Shown here: positions 20,750 to 30,360 of the stretch, piece after piece
Layout of the letters: every line of letters starts with the position of its first letter
Numbering within the stretch: position 1 is the stretch's first letter
The notes under the pieces: generated by a model
Seen by the model: the letters and a program-made list of their open reading frames with translations, nothing else
What the model was told of the DNA's origin: nothing
The model's database searches: none
Assembly (NCBI GenBank): GCA_905221605.1
Contig: CAJNDS010002579.1
Location: 976,734-1,040,733 of the forward strand
Source: Symbiodinium natans
Lineage: Eukaryota; Sar; Dinophyceae; Suessiales; Symbiodiniaceae
Direction of reading: 5' to 3'
Length of the DNA stretch: 64,000 nucleotides
Position numbers and translations under genes: made by a program

Positions 20750-21890
20750 GGGGTTTAGGGTTTTTGGGGTCAGGATTCAGGGTTCAGGGTTTAGGGTTTA
20801 GGGCGCTTGGGGTTCATAGCCATTAGGGGTGTGCCCTACGGGAATGTTGTGGTTCTATCGTTCTCTAGTCTCTGCTTTTGGAGGGCCTATGATCCTTTGA
20901 CTTAACGCGGGTGCACTAACCACGATGCCGAAGGGAATGCAGGAACCGTAATCTACAGATCCTTTTTTTTTCGTGCTTTTGCTGATACTGCGTGTAAGGA
21001 GCTGATGGTCAAAATTCTGCTAGGGTTTCGAATGCCCTACAGACATGTTTCCACATGCTTCCTTGGGCGAGATGAATCCAAGCTAAATGGACCTGAGTTT
21101 TTTTGGTCTCATGTAGTCCCCAAGGTTCATCCTAAACAGGCCAAGCTAGAAAGACCCCTAGCTAGAACAAAATCGTTCAGCCACCCCCTACGGATTCACT
21201 TCCACAAATTTCTTTGTCTTCAAGGTTTTTGTCACAAATGCACTGCCAATGTCTTGTCCAAACACTTTGGTCCCATGCGGTTTACCCAATGCACTTCCCA
21301 ATGCACTTCACTAAATGCACATTGTTCAATGCGCTTTGCGGATACACTTAGCCAAACTCAGCTGCTAGGGTTTAGTGTTTAGGGCTTAGGGCTTAGTGTT
21401 TAGGGTTTGTTCGAGCATGCAGGTTCTCCCAGCGGAGCCAGCTTCAGTGCAGATTACGGTATCTCGTGTGTCGACGACGAGAGACCAGGCTCAGGCTTCG
21501 CCAAAATGTTCCCGACTCATTCCTCAAGCTTAGGGGTACTTGGAATTGTTTTTAATCTTTGGGTACTCTAATTCCTAAGAAACAGCAAAAATTAATATTT
21601 TTTGCTGGGTAGTTGCTGAAAGTTCTGGATCTTTCCCTGTCAGATCTGTTCAAGAGGGTGTTAAGTTATGATGTGCTATGTTAGGGTGACGCGGAACCCT
21701 CAACAATCAAGCAGCGATTCCCACTGTCCCTTCATCCCAAACAAGCCGAAGGCACCCCTGGTTTTGAGAAACTCGCCGCAGGTCGCTCCTGCAGTTCCTG
21801 CAAACGCGTCGCTGAGATGTCGATTGGTGCTGTATGAGTTGGGCATGGGTAATAATTACTTGTAGTCAGTTCTGCCCGATGCTACTTAAA
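20750..21890. other. Intergenic or intronic: TTTAGGG words, short AATGCACTT repeats, unassigned frames
   Basis: TTTAGGG words at 20750-20815 and 21365-21405; a small direct repeat AATGCACTTCCCAATGCACT near 21285-21330. Frames near 21424-21530 (SPSGASFSADYGISCVDDER) and 21725-21820 look moderately coding-like. They could be upstream exons of the coiled-coil gene at 22171, but I cannot link them by splice phase. Confidence 0.35.
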
Positions 21891-22170
21891 GTATCCCGGG
21901 CAAGTACGAATTCGAACTTGCCCTTTGCCATTGTATCATCTATCTTGCTAGCTTCGGGCGGTCTTGCAAGGTTGGTCAAGGTTAACGGCGGAAGTTCTTC
22001 ATCTAGAAAGCAGGCCTCCGCAGCATCACATGCTCCGGAAATGGCATACTGCATGCCTTCGTGCGGATGTCTCAAATTGATTGATTCTTCTGGTCTTGTG
22101 AACCTGTGTGCTTAGGCTACCGGAGCCCGAGACGCCTGGACGACAGGGTAACGGAAAATCCTGGATTGCA

Positions 22171-22521
22171 ATGCTCGGGACTGCCATGGCCGGGGCTATG
22201 GCCGGTGCTTTCGCGATGAATGCGATGCTTACACGCCGAAACTCGCAGCTGCTGCAGCAGGAGAAGGACGATGGGCAAGCGCGATTCAATCAGTCCCAGA
22301 AGAAGAACGCGCTTCTCACCAGTGACAACTCACGGCTGTGGCAGGAGAAGGAGCATGAGCGAGCAAGATTCAGCAAGTCCGAGCAGGATAATGCGGGCCT
22401 CAAACGCCAGCTGCAAGTTGAGAAAGCGAACAACGGGGCGCTTACAAACAGGATCGAAGAACTACAGGAGAAGGTGGAGAGTAAGGAAGCCACCATTCAG
22501 CAGCTGGTGAAGAACATGTAG
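22171..22521 (+). CDS. Small membrane-anchored coiled-coil protein, function unknown
   Basis: From the ATG at 22171 the 116-residue product has an Ala/Gly/Met-rich hydrophobic segment at residues 2-15 (LGTAMAGAMAGAFA), a short basic stretch LTRRNSQ, then a heptad-type coiled coil to the C-terminus (QQEKDDGQARF, LWQEKEHERARF, LKRQLQVEKANN, RIEELQEKVESKEATIQQL), ending at TAG 22519-22521. The frame is open upstream to 22108. A splice acceptor AG at 22114-22115 would add PEPETPGRQGNGKSW before the membrane segment, so the ATG may be internal. A 55-bp GT-AG intron (22061-22115) could link it in phase to the frame ending in EMAYCMPS. The next gene starts 253 bp downstream on the same strand. I know no specific family for it; a tail-in membrane tether is an inference. 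Confidence 0.62.
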   Translation: MLGTAMAGAMAGAFAMNAMLTRRNSQLLQQEKDDGQARFNQSQKKNALLTSDNSRLWQEKEHERARFSKSEQDNAGLKRQLQVEKANNGALTNRIEELQEKVESKEATIQQLVKNM

Positions 22522-22774
22522 CTTGGTGGGTTTGGCAGTCGTGTGCCTTTAACTGCTGAGTTTAGACGGTCAGGCGCAAAATCTTAGCAGACTTTAAGCA
22601 TTGGCCTTTTTTTCCCGGATTGTTCGAGCGCATGTGTTGAACAAGGAGACCCCTCCACCACTTCTAGTCCTTCTCAACTATTCAGACTCAACCTTCTCCG
22701 CCACATGTTCAGCCCTAGAACCTAAACCCTGACCCCCAACCCTAAACCCTAAACCCTGACCTTTCTTAAAAATC

Positions 22775-25700
22775 ATGGAAAGGAGGATCGATGCTCTCAG
22801 CAAGGAAGTGAAGCGCCACCAGGATGTCGACCTTCTCTTTATGGTGGACTGCGCCTCCCCCCCGGATTACTAGGGTTTAGGGTTTAGGGTTAGGGTTAGG
22901 GTATCGAAAGGCACCAACTCCGGGCGAGGTGGCAAGCCTGTTGCAAAAGGGTTTCGGGTTCAGGGTTTTGGGTTTAGGAGCGCCTGCTGTAAAAAGGGTT
23001 TAGGGGCGAAGCAGGCAGCGGTGAGGAGTCCTGCTGCAAAAGGGTTTAGGAGTTCGCACTTGACGTTCCTGGGTACCTGTGTGATAAAGCCGAGCAAGAT
23101 GAACAGTCAGTCCGCGTCTGGACACTAAGGTACTGGTTCCATGACTCCCTACATTGATCAGGCTCGGTGTCGGGTTTTCAATAACTTGGGTCGAGTCTGC
23201 CTGCTCACGAGCTGCTTAGTATTGCTCGGGCCCAAAGCGCTGCATCACCAGGGTGTAGGGTTTAGGGCTTAGTTAGGGCCTAGGTTCAGGGTTCAAGGAT
23301 CTGTTCTAATATTGCAGAAAACTCCATCCAGGGGTCGTTATTATGCTGCATGTCCTTTTGTGCGCTTCGTGGCCGCTATCTGCCTTGGGACCTCGTGAGT
23401 GCTGTCCAGGTCAAGGGCACCGTTCGCTCCATGGTTACAAAACTGAAGAGCGCATACCCGCAGCTGAAGCTTCGGGTCGGGTTGCTTGGAAGCTCTCAAA
23501 CAGTCGTTTTCTGCTGGCAGTATACCATGTCCTCTGGGACACAATTAACCCCCCTCCCTAAATCTTTTTGATCTGATGGCTAACATCAACACGATCTGAC
23601 TGTCCCACTAAAACAGCGCAAGTTGAAGGACTTCTTGCCGAAGTCTCAAAAATTGTTCGCGATATCACGTGATCAGAATATAGCTGCTTCGCCACAAAAC
23701 CCTTCTAACATTAAATGCGTCGCCCGCCTCGGTCCTGCTCGGCGCGCTGAGGTTTTCAGGGGTTAGGGTGTATGCAAGGTTCAGGCCTTTCTAGTAGAGA
23801 TTCCAAAGGTTAGTTTTAGAGATGTAGTTCATACCTGGTGGCCCCCTTTCCCTCAGCAAAACTGCGCGCCTCACTGGGGCTGGTAGCCGTCCCCTATGGT
23901 CGGCCCCAAATTATTCCCCTTGGTCATGACGCACCGTCGCTCCTGGATGCCAGTCGGCTACGTAAGGTACCCGTTCCATGCAAAAAAGAGTATACCAAAC
24001 TTGATAGGGCCCCCGAGAATGCAGAGACAGTGCGACACGGATCACCTACGCGGCAAACGAAACAGATAGACACGACGCGCGACACTAGATCCAAAGGAAT
24101 GTAATTTATGAATGTCTTTAAGTAACTCTCTCTCTCTCTCTCTCTCTTGCTCTTTCGGATTCTCTTTGTCTTTCTCTCTCTTTCTCTCCAGCTCACTGTT
24201 TTTTGCTTTCCGTTCTATTGGTAATATTTGATCTGATCCCCCCCCCCTCCTCCCCCAAACTCCTAAAGCCGCGACAGGTACGAGGATGGCACATCTCACT
24301 TGTCTCATCCTCGTGAATGTCCTCACATTTGAAGCCTCGACATAAGAACCAAGCTCCAAAAGTGACGACAGTTACGAGCACGGCGCGCCCCACATGTCCC
24401 ATCCTCCTTAGCTTCAGACGCGACGGCTGTTACGAGGCTGGCGCACCCCAGGCGAAGCTTCAAAAGTGACGACAGTTCACAGGATGGCGCAACTCACCTA
24501 TCCTCCTTCTTGTGACTGTCAGCACTGTAGGAACCAATCACTAAACCGAAGTCCAAAAGCGACGACAGTTTCGAGCGTGGCGCACCCCACCTGCCTTATC
24601 CTTAACTGTTGAAACGGGAACGGTAAACTCCTGCACCCCTGGAACTCAACTCTTAAAACAGGAGCCCTCGGCTACTCATTCGGGCACAAGGGGTGCAAAG
24701 CCGGTGGGATTCCTGCTTGATGCTACCTAAAGTCCGGACTCGGCAGACAGGCCATTTGGGTCCATTTCGGGCCCAACCGGTCAGGCTAACAAGCTCTAAG
24801 CCACACCCCGAATTGCTCACAAGCACCGGTCCTCTTACTTGGCAACTCCCACAAATAGGTCCTGCCGAACACATGGCCGCTAAAAAAAACAACAACAGGC
24901 TTGGCTGGACTTTCCTCGAATTGGTTTGAAACAGGTTTGCCCGGCTTGCGACGCAGTGTTCGAGATGTTGGACCATGATTTGTTTGTTCTCTCCGCGAAG
25001 GTTTCACTAGCTTGTTGTTTCACAACAACGGATTTTCCAAGGTTTCTTGGCTACCGTGACATAACCAACAAGGAGGAGGAGCAGTTCACCGTCCTGGGCT
25101 TCACGGAAGACATTGCGACATTTGAGGCTTTTGTCTCAACGGTCCGCGCTATATGCACCACAGCTTTAAGTTCCCATCTCTAGGTTGAAAGTGTCGACAG
25201 ACTACAACTCCACACTTGCAATGCGTAATCGGCCTCGGACACCCGCATTGTTCTTCCACATATCGTGTTGCCAAGACAACTGGGATCAAGCAGAAGATGT
25301 GGCCGGCGCCCTTCGCATGGCAACCGACTTTGGATGGAAGAAGCACCTTTGCACAAGCCGGCAGTCTTTGAAAGCTCACTCTTGTGCACGACCTTACTTT
25401 GTTTGCTCCCGCTACATGCGTTGAGTGAAGATCCATCCCTTGTTGTATTGGTAGATGTTGGCAGACAAGCGTGCATGCTGCTCGGCCCAGGCACGTGCGC
25501 GTCTTGTTCCACATTGCCGATGCGCCTTGCCATGGCGTCAAGTATCATGACTCCAACATTTCTGCCTCTTGCCAAGACTAGCTTTGGACTTGCTACCCAA
25601 AGGTTCCTAATTATGTGGTACCTTTTTGGGGTAGTATACTAAAATCCCCTATGCCCTATAACGTAACTAAACCCTAGACCCTAAACCCTAAACCAAAAAG

Positions 25701-27120
25701 GAACTACATTAGAGCCTTCAGGTAGAGCTGAACATGCCTGGACAGATGCAAGTAAACATGCAAGAACTTAGTAGTAGAGTAGGTGACCTTTAACCTTTTT
25801 GGGTTCGTATATTCCCCATAAAATCCCAAAGGTTAACCTTAAAACCCCCTTGGTACTGGACAACTAAGAGAAACTGGCAGGACAGACACAAGAACGGCGT
25901 TGGAATCTCCATAGCGGAACAGCTTTTGCGGCTCAGACGACACCAGGCTCGGACTCTGCGGTTTGTCATTCATCGGGTGCTGTGCCGCGTGCAGGAGAAT
26001 TGCTAGGGTTGGTGGTTAGGGTTTCAGCGTTGAGGGTTCAGGTGCTTGGGTTCAAAATGTTAAGGTTGGGATTTAGGTTTTCAGGGCTTACAGGGCTCTA
26101 ATGTAGGAATTTACCGCAGGTCGACTACTACTTCGGCCGCATCACAGGAGACACTGATAAGATGGTCAGGGTGTTCAATGACGAGTGCAGGCAGCGGCCA
26201 AAGGGCTTAAATGAAAGGATCCATTTTCTGCCAAAATCTATGCTGTAGATGGAGCCTGCGTGCGCAGGCAGCTTTCGCCATCGGAGGAGATGTACATTAA
26301 AACGGTACCGATTGATAATCCGGCGGATGTGCAGGGTGCTGTGGTGGAGTCCGTCTGCACCTCCATTGTCCTTGCGAGTTCGGCTGACAACAAGCTGCCT
26401 CGCAAACAGCTGGAAATAGTGCTTGACCGACGAGACCCTGATTGGAAGCTTCTGGAAGCTTTGGACAGCAACTGTGGACGTCGTCTTTCTTGGGGAGTTC
26501 CCAGCGACGTCGCAGAATGCTTTTCCTCCAGCCGAGAGGCCCGTGCTTCGCAGGTTGAGTTCATTATTCATTCAGAGCCCTTTGAAGCAGGTGTCAGTCG
26601 GAAGTGTTTTTGGGGCATTTGTCGAAGCCAGAAGAGTATGGGCTGGAAGCGTATGGTCTTCAAGCAATTCCTCGAAAGGCCCGGCCGTTATGACGACTAC
26701 GAAGCTGAGGTGGAGAAAGCACTTGTAGCCGAGTTTCTCGCTGGAGAATTCAACAAGGCCTGTAAATCGCAACAGTCCATCCGCTTTCTCGTGCCCGATG
26801 TCATCGAGGACAAGCAGAGTGGTGGTGCAATCTACATTGTTGAAGACATTTTGCCAGATCACCACACTTTCACGAAGTACAACGACAACAAGGCTTCCTG
26901 GGTTCCCAATGTCTATGATCCCGTTCTTGGGGATTTTTGCTCATGGGCTTACGCATTCTCAGCTGGCAAACTCATGGCAGTGGACCTGCAGGGAGTCCTG
27001 GTTGACGGCTGCTACACTCTCACTGATCCAGCGTCCAGGCATGCATTTCGTCAAGGATGTTCGACATTCATGGCCTTTCCTCTGTTCTTTTCAAGCACCA
27101 AAACCCGCACAAACAAAAAG
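22775..27120 (+). CDS. VWA-domain plus alpha-kinase (VwkA/EF2K-type) protein kinase, nine exons recognised
   Basis: Atypical protein kinase: a von Willebrand A domain followed by an MHCK/EF2K alpha-kinase domain. Proposed exons: 22775-22850, 23130-23161, 23410-23480, 25042-25154, 25276-25342, 25491-25563, 25881-25946, 26120-26190, 26268-27120. These join in phase to 474 codons. VWA: VDLLFMVDC joins TGSMTPYIDQ (MIDAS DxTxS), then KLRVGFLGYRD across exons 3-4, AEDVAGAL (exon 5), HIADAPCHG (exon 6) and VDYYFGRITGDTDKM (exon 8). Kinase, exon 9: glycine-containing first strand EPFEAGVSRKCF; catalytic Lys in MVFKQF (26662); YIVEDIL; KYNDN; catalytic Asp in VDLQGV (26983); LTDPA. Most introns are GC-AG. 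Donor 25155 and donor 25564 are the least certain. AAG/GTATGT at 27120 suggests a further exon, not found; the C-terminal FF-x-x-H-x-CN motif appears degenerate. Start: ATG 22775, 15 bp after an in-frame TGA. Confidence 0.85.
24265..24605. repeat. Degenerate ~90-bp repeat inside the large kinase intron
   Basis: About four or five imperfect copies of a unit containing AAAAGTGACGACAGTTACGA, a GCACGGCGCGCCCCAC-like word and CCTCC. It lies in the 1561-bp intron 23481-25041. A CT-rich tract (24126-24190) precedes it. Minus-strand frames here are Glu/Arg/Lys-rich translations of that tract. Confidence 0.65.
25592..25726 (-). mobile_element. MITE-like element, family F copy 1, with short internal telomere-like array
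   Basis: The ends CTACCCAAAGGTTCCTAATT and AGAGCCTTCAGGTAG are inverted repeats extending about 33 bp with mismatches and including GTGGTACCTTTTTGG / CCAAAAAGGAACTAC. The reverse complement matches 32958-33126 end to end, including AGGGCATAGGGG next to TTTTAGTATACTACC. About three CCCTAAA units at 25669-25693 occupy the position where copy 2 has about nine. Confidence 0.78.
25769..25868. mobile_element. MITE-like element, family D copy 1
   Basis: Starts ACTTAGTAGTAGAGTAGGT and ends GGTACTGGACAACTAAG; the matching copy at 54622-54724 shares TATATTCCCC, the AATCCCA word and AGGTTAACCTT. The ends CTTAGT and ACTAAG are inverted. Located in kinase intron 6. Confidence 0.72.
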
Positions 27121-27847
27121 GTATGTATATATATATACATATATGTATATAGATATATAGATATATACACACGCATATAAATACACACATACATTTATGT
27201 GTATATATTGTGCCTTGAACCTTTGAGTCGATCTTCCATGAGGCGATACTCTCGTCCGATATCACGAGGTTCGGTGGTTCCAACACAGGGCCAGAGTTCA
27301 TGTCGCAGACCTTGAAAAGCATTCCGAATCCGCATTCCAAGTTGTAAAAGCTTGGAATGTGATGGAAGCGAAGGTTCCCATCAAGTTTTGAATGTACACG
27401 AGTAGACCAGGACGCTGTAGGAGCTCCTGACGTGTTTGTAGCACCAAGTCAGGATGCAAGAGCTAGAGTGGGCACAACTTTGCCAGAAGTCTGCGGAAAC
27501 AAGCGTCCAGTTCTGTGAGGGAGCAGATATTCTGAACGCCCACCAGGAATCAGTTCATGCGGTCCATCCACTTGCTGTCCGAACTCCAAAACCCTGTGCT
27601 TCTGGCTTGAACAGGTGACTCGATTGGGCGCTGCAATGAGATCGTTGAACAAAGTCTCTTCTAGAGATGTGAAATTCTCAAATTAAGTTTCCTTAAAGGC
27701 TCAAGAGCGGCCCTGTGACCCCTGGATGCCCCTAGGCTTGTAAAACCAAACGGCTAGATGTCTCCAGATGGGGATGAGGGGTTCTAGAACCTAGGATCCG
27801 TTTGTCTGCGAGATGCGATTTTTAATCTGATTCGGACCCTCACACAA
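27121..27847. other. Between kinase exon 9 and the PPR gene: TA-rich microsatellite and unassigned sequence
   Basis: 27121-27215 is a TATA/TACA-rich microsatellite starting with the GTATGT donor. Minus-strand frames 27068-27340 and 27449-27652 look moderately coding-like (for example LFKVCDMNSGPVLEPPNLVI and GQQVDGPHELIPGGR), but I recognise nothing in them. A final kinase exon might be hidden here. Confidence 0.4.
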
Positions 27848-29661
27848 AGCTCCGGAGCCAAAGCCTTTGAGTTTCGTCTGCCCTGGAGGAACACAGCCTG
27901 GGCCCTCTCAGTGGCCTTCTTGCGGGTGCTGGAGATGCAGGGACCCGAGCCCGATACGGTGACCTGTGGGGCAGCGATCCACGCCTGTGGCTTGGCTTTC
28001 TGGGGACCGGGTTTAGGGTTTAGGGTTTAGGGTTTAGGGTTTAGGGTTTAGGGTTTAGGGTTTAGGGTTTAGGGTTTAGGGTTTAGGGTTTAGGGTTTAG
28101 GGGCTTGCGCTGAGACAAGCCTGTGCAAAAAGGGGGTTGATGTGAGTGCGTATGGTTTAGAGTCTAGAGGGCTTGCACTTGCAGGGCTTCAACAGGGTTC
28201 ATAAGGTTTAGAGGGCTTGTAGGGTTGGAGGGTGTATCTTTAGGGTTTATAGGGTTCATGGGGTGGAGGGTGGATTCTCTGGGAGTTCGCTAGCTAGATC
28301 CCTGCGAAGGCAGCAGCAACATGCTTGTCTCAGTAAGTACAACCATTTCAAGACAACGCATGTCATATGCACATTAGAATGTGTACATATGCTCACAGTC
28401 CGGTTAGCTTCTTGCACAATGCGGAGTTTCAGGTGGCTTGGGAAGCAGCTGGGTGGGCGCATTCTGCCTCCTCCGACAAATGCACAGGTGGCGCGCCGAA
28501 CCCAGCACCACCACCCTGAACGAGGCCCTGAACGCACTCAACGAGCAAGATGCCCGAAACTCCCGGGACCGATGGCAACAAGGCCTGGGTGTGCTGGGCG
28601 ATATGGCCATGCAGGGCTTGGAGCCGGATGTGGTCACCCTCGGGAGCCTGGCCTGTGCATTTGCCCGTGGCGTCCGGTGGGTGGAGGCTTTGAGGCTCTT
28701 GGGCGGCCGAGGTTCGGGAGCTGTGGCTGCGGGAGCTGTCAGTGCCGCGCTGGTGGGTGGCATCATCTCTGGCTGCACTGCTGCCTTGCGCTGGCACTGG
28801 GCCGTGGAGTCGTTGCTGCACTTTCGCCAGGCAGACACGGCTTGCAAGAAGCTGGGAGGGAAGAGCGATCTGAGCGCCGGGAGGTTGGTGATCTGCCGCG
28901 GGGCTGTCTTGAAGGCCCTGGCTCGCAGCAGCCGCTGGGAGCTCTGCTGCGCCGAGCTGCGCGAGATGTGGCGCCGGTCCCGCGGCGCCGCCTCCGCCAC
29001 CTCCGGCGCCCCGGAGCCTCCGCCGGACCTCCGGGCCCACAACGTGGCCGTCAGCGCCTGCGAGCTCAGCGGCCGCTGGCGCCAGGCCTTGCTTCTCCTG
29101 CGACTGGCGCGGCGGCGCCGGCTGCAGCTTGACGAGATCAGCTTCTCCTCGGCAGCAAGCGCCTGTACCCGCAGAGGCCTCGCCTGGGCCTTCGGCTTGT
29201 GGATGTGGGAGGAGTTGTGCTTGTCGGGGGGGCCTCAGCCAGACGTAGTCTTTATGACCACGACCCTGACGGCCTGCGAAGTGGGGCAGCGCTGGCATAC
29301 TGCCATGAGGTTGCACCGCAACCTGCTAAAACAAGCAGGCTGCCTCGAATCAGACGAGGTTGTGAACCTGGCAGTCATCAGCTGCTGCGAGAGATCTTCT
29401 TTCTGGCGCAGCGCGCTGCAGCTCTTGGGCAGCATGGCCCTCACATATGGCGTTGGAAATGCGGCAGTTGGGGCTTGCAGCCGTGCCCTCCAGTGGGCGC
29501 AGTCACAGCTGCTTCTGAGCAGCCTCCTTGATCCCGACGTCCTCTCCTTCGCAGCCTTCCTGGAGCCAGCGGCATTCCGGCATCCGATTCAGAGTTTGGC
29601 ATGTATAATTAGCCGTATAGCGTTCGGATGCGTGTTTATAGGGTGGTACTGCAGGTCCTGA
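27848..29661 (+). CDS. Multi-repeat PPR protein, two exons recognised, 5' end missing
   Basis: Exon 1 (in frame from 27788, recognisable from 27848 to 28010) reads WRNTAWALSVAFLRVLEMQG, then PEPDTVTCGAAIHACGLAFW: helix B plus the next helix A of PPR repeats. Exon 2 (28433-29661) has about 408 codons with PPR units around residues 5-35, 44-88, 146-180, 196-230, 231-266, 267-305 and 306-335 (for example VVTLGSLACAFARGVRWVEA, HNVAVSACELSGRWRQALLL), then an unrelated tail from about residue 380 to TGA 29659-29661. PPR proteins bind organellar RNA, roughly one base per repeat. Exon 1 ends in phase 1 at CCGG; exon 2 begins after TTTCAG in matching phase, restoring Gly. The 422-bp intron begins GTTTAGGG, the first unit of a telomere-like array. 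No in-frame start ATG or transit peptide was found, so 5' exons are missing. Codon use is GC-rich, unlike the surroundings. Confidence 0.82.
28011..28102 (+). repeat. Intronic telomere-like array (TTTAGGG)13 at a 5' splice site
   Basis: About 13 perfect units. The first bases GTTTAG form the GT donor predicted for the PPR intron 28011-28432. Further degenerate TTTAGAGGG words continue to about 28260 in the same intron. Confidence 0.9.
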
Positions 29662-29709
29662 AGTAGATTTACCTGTGCAAGAAGGTGACGTACGTGCAAA
29701 CTCCAAACC

Positions 29710-29799
29710 TGCATGGGCAACTATACCCCTCTAACCCCTTAAAAAAGGCCCTTAATAGGGGTTGCTTAGGGGATTATAAGGCCCAATAGCCCGTGCTGG
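29710..29799. mobile_element. MITE-like element, family H copy 1
   Basis: CATGGGCAACTATACCCCTC pairs with the right end GGCCCAATAGCCCGTG. The body (CTAACCCCTTAAAA, GGCCCTTAATAGGG, GGGGATTATAAGG) matches 35812-35897. A more distant copy lies at about 34259-34362. Non-coding. Confidence 0.72.
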
Positions 29800-29950
29800 A
29801 AGGGTTCTGAAGTGCTGAGGAGTGCTTGCCGCCTGGCATGTCCATGCTCCATCTTCTGGATGCTTGCGGCCCAGTGGCCCTCGCACGGATCAGCTCAGAC
29901 TTGATGGGGACACGGCCTGCTCGGAGAGACCGATCTTCAAGTCGGCCCTG

Positions 29951-30049
29951 GGGTTTAGGGTTTAGGGTTTAGGGTTTAGGGTTTAGGGTTTAGGGTTTAG
30001 GGTTTAGGGTTTAGGGTTCAGGGTTCAGGGTTCAGGGTTTAGGGTTTAG
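29951..30049. repeat. Interstitial telomere-like array (TTTAGGG)~14
   Basis: About ten TTTAGGG units, three variant TTCAGGG units and two more TTTAGGG. A minus-strand frame overlapping this region is not supported. An AT-rich run and a C run follow at 30150-30190. Confidence 0.93.
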
Positions 30050-30360
30050 TTTGTATGGGGTCGAGGGTGTAGGGTCTGGGGCTTGGTTTTCCAGAGGTTG
30101 ACAGCCCGAAAGAGGCCTTGAGCATAGATGGCCCGATGACAATACATATGTATATGTATATAAATATGGTCACCCCCCCGCCCCCCCCAATGGACCCACA
30201 GCGGGTGGCAATCTTTGCAAAAGTACCGCAAATACCGATAAAACCTATGCTGTCTGGTGATTTTCCGGTGACCGGATTTTTGACTGTATTCCTTAATTCA
30301 CTCTCTCACACACACGGATGGTGTTTCTTTCTGTTGGCATTTGTTTATAATTTAAGACTT

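Larger units (their letters stand above)
25564..25880 (+). other. Kinase intron 6 (GC-AG), built mostly from two MITE-like elements
   Basis: A phase-0 intron proposed between the HIADAPCHG exon and the DRHKNGVG exon. Of its 317 bp, about 235 are two elements: family F (25592-25726, with internal telomere-like units) and family D (25769-25868). The acceptor GGCAG lies 12 bp after the family D end. The GC donor at 25564 is inferred from phase; a GA donor at 25549 is an alternative. Confidence 0.6.

Noticed and set aside
25149-25575. Minus-strand frames of 130-131 codons
   Set aside because: They overlap kinase exons 4-6 on the + strand, which carry recognised VWA motifs.
26128-26865. Minus-strand frames of 97-147 codons and a second + frame opposite or over the kinase exon
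   Set aside because: Shadows of the alpha-kinase exon, whose catalytic motifs fix the frame.
27061-27120. Frameshift at the end of the kinase domain (another frame reads FDIHGLSSVLFKHQ)
   Set aside because: The main frame already contains LFFSSTKTRTNK, resembling the FF-x-x-H-x-CN end, and runs cleanly to a GTATGT donor; a frameshift is not needed.
27068-27652. Minus-strand frames as a possible gene or retroelement
   Set aside because: No reverse transcriptase, integrase or other motif recognised, and part overlaps the TA microsatellite; left as unassigned.
28256-29316. Long minus-strand (212 and 295 codons) and alternative + frames (289 codons)
   Set aside because: Shadows of the GC-rich PPR exon; only the 28433-29661 frame shows PPR periodicity.
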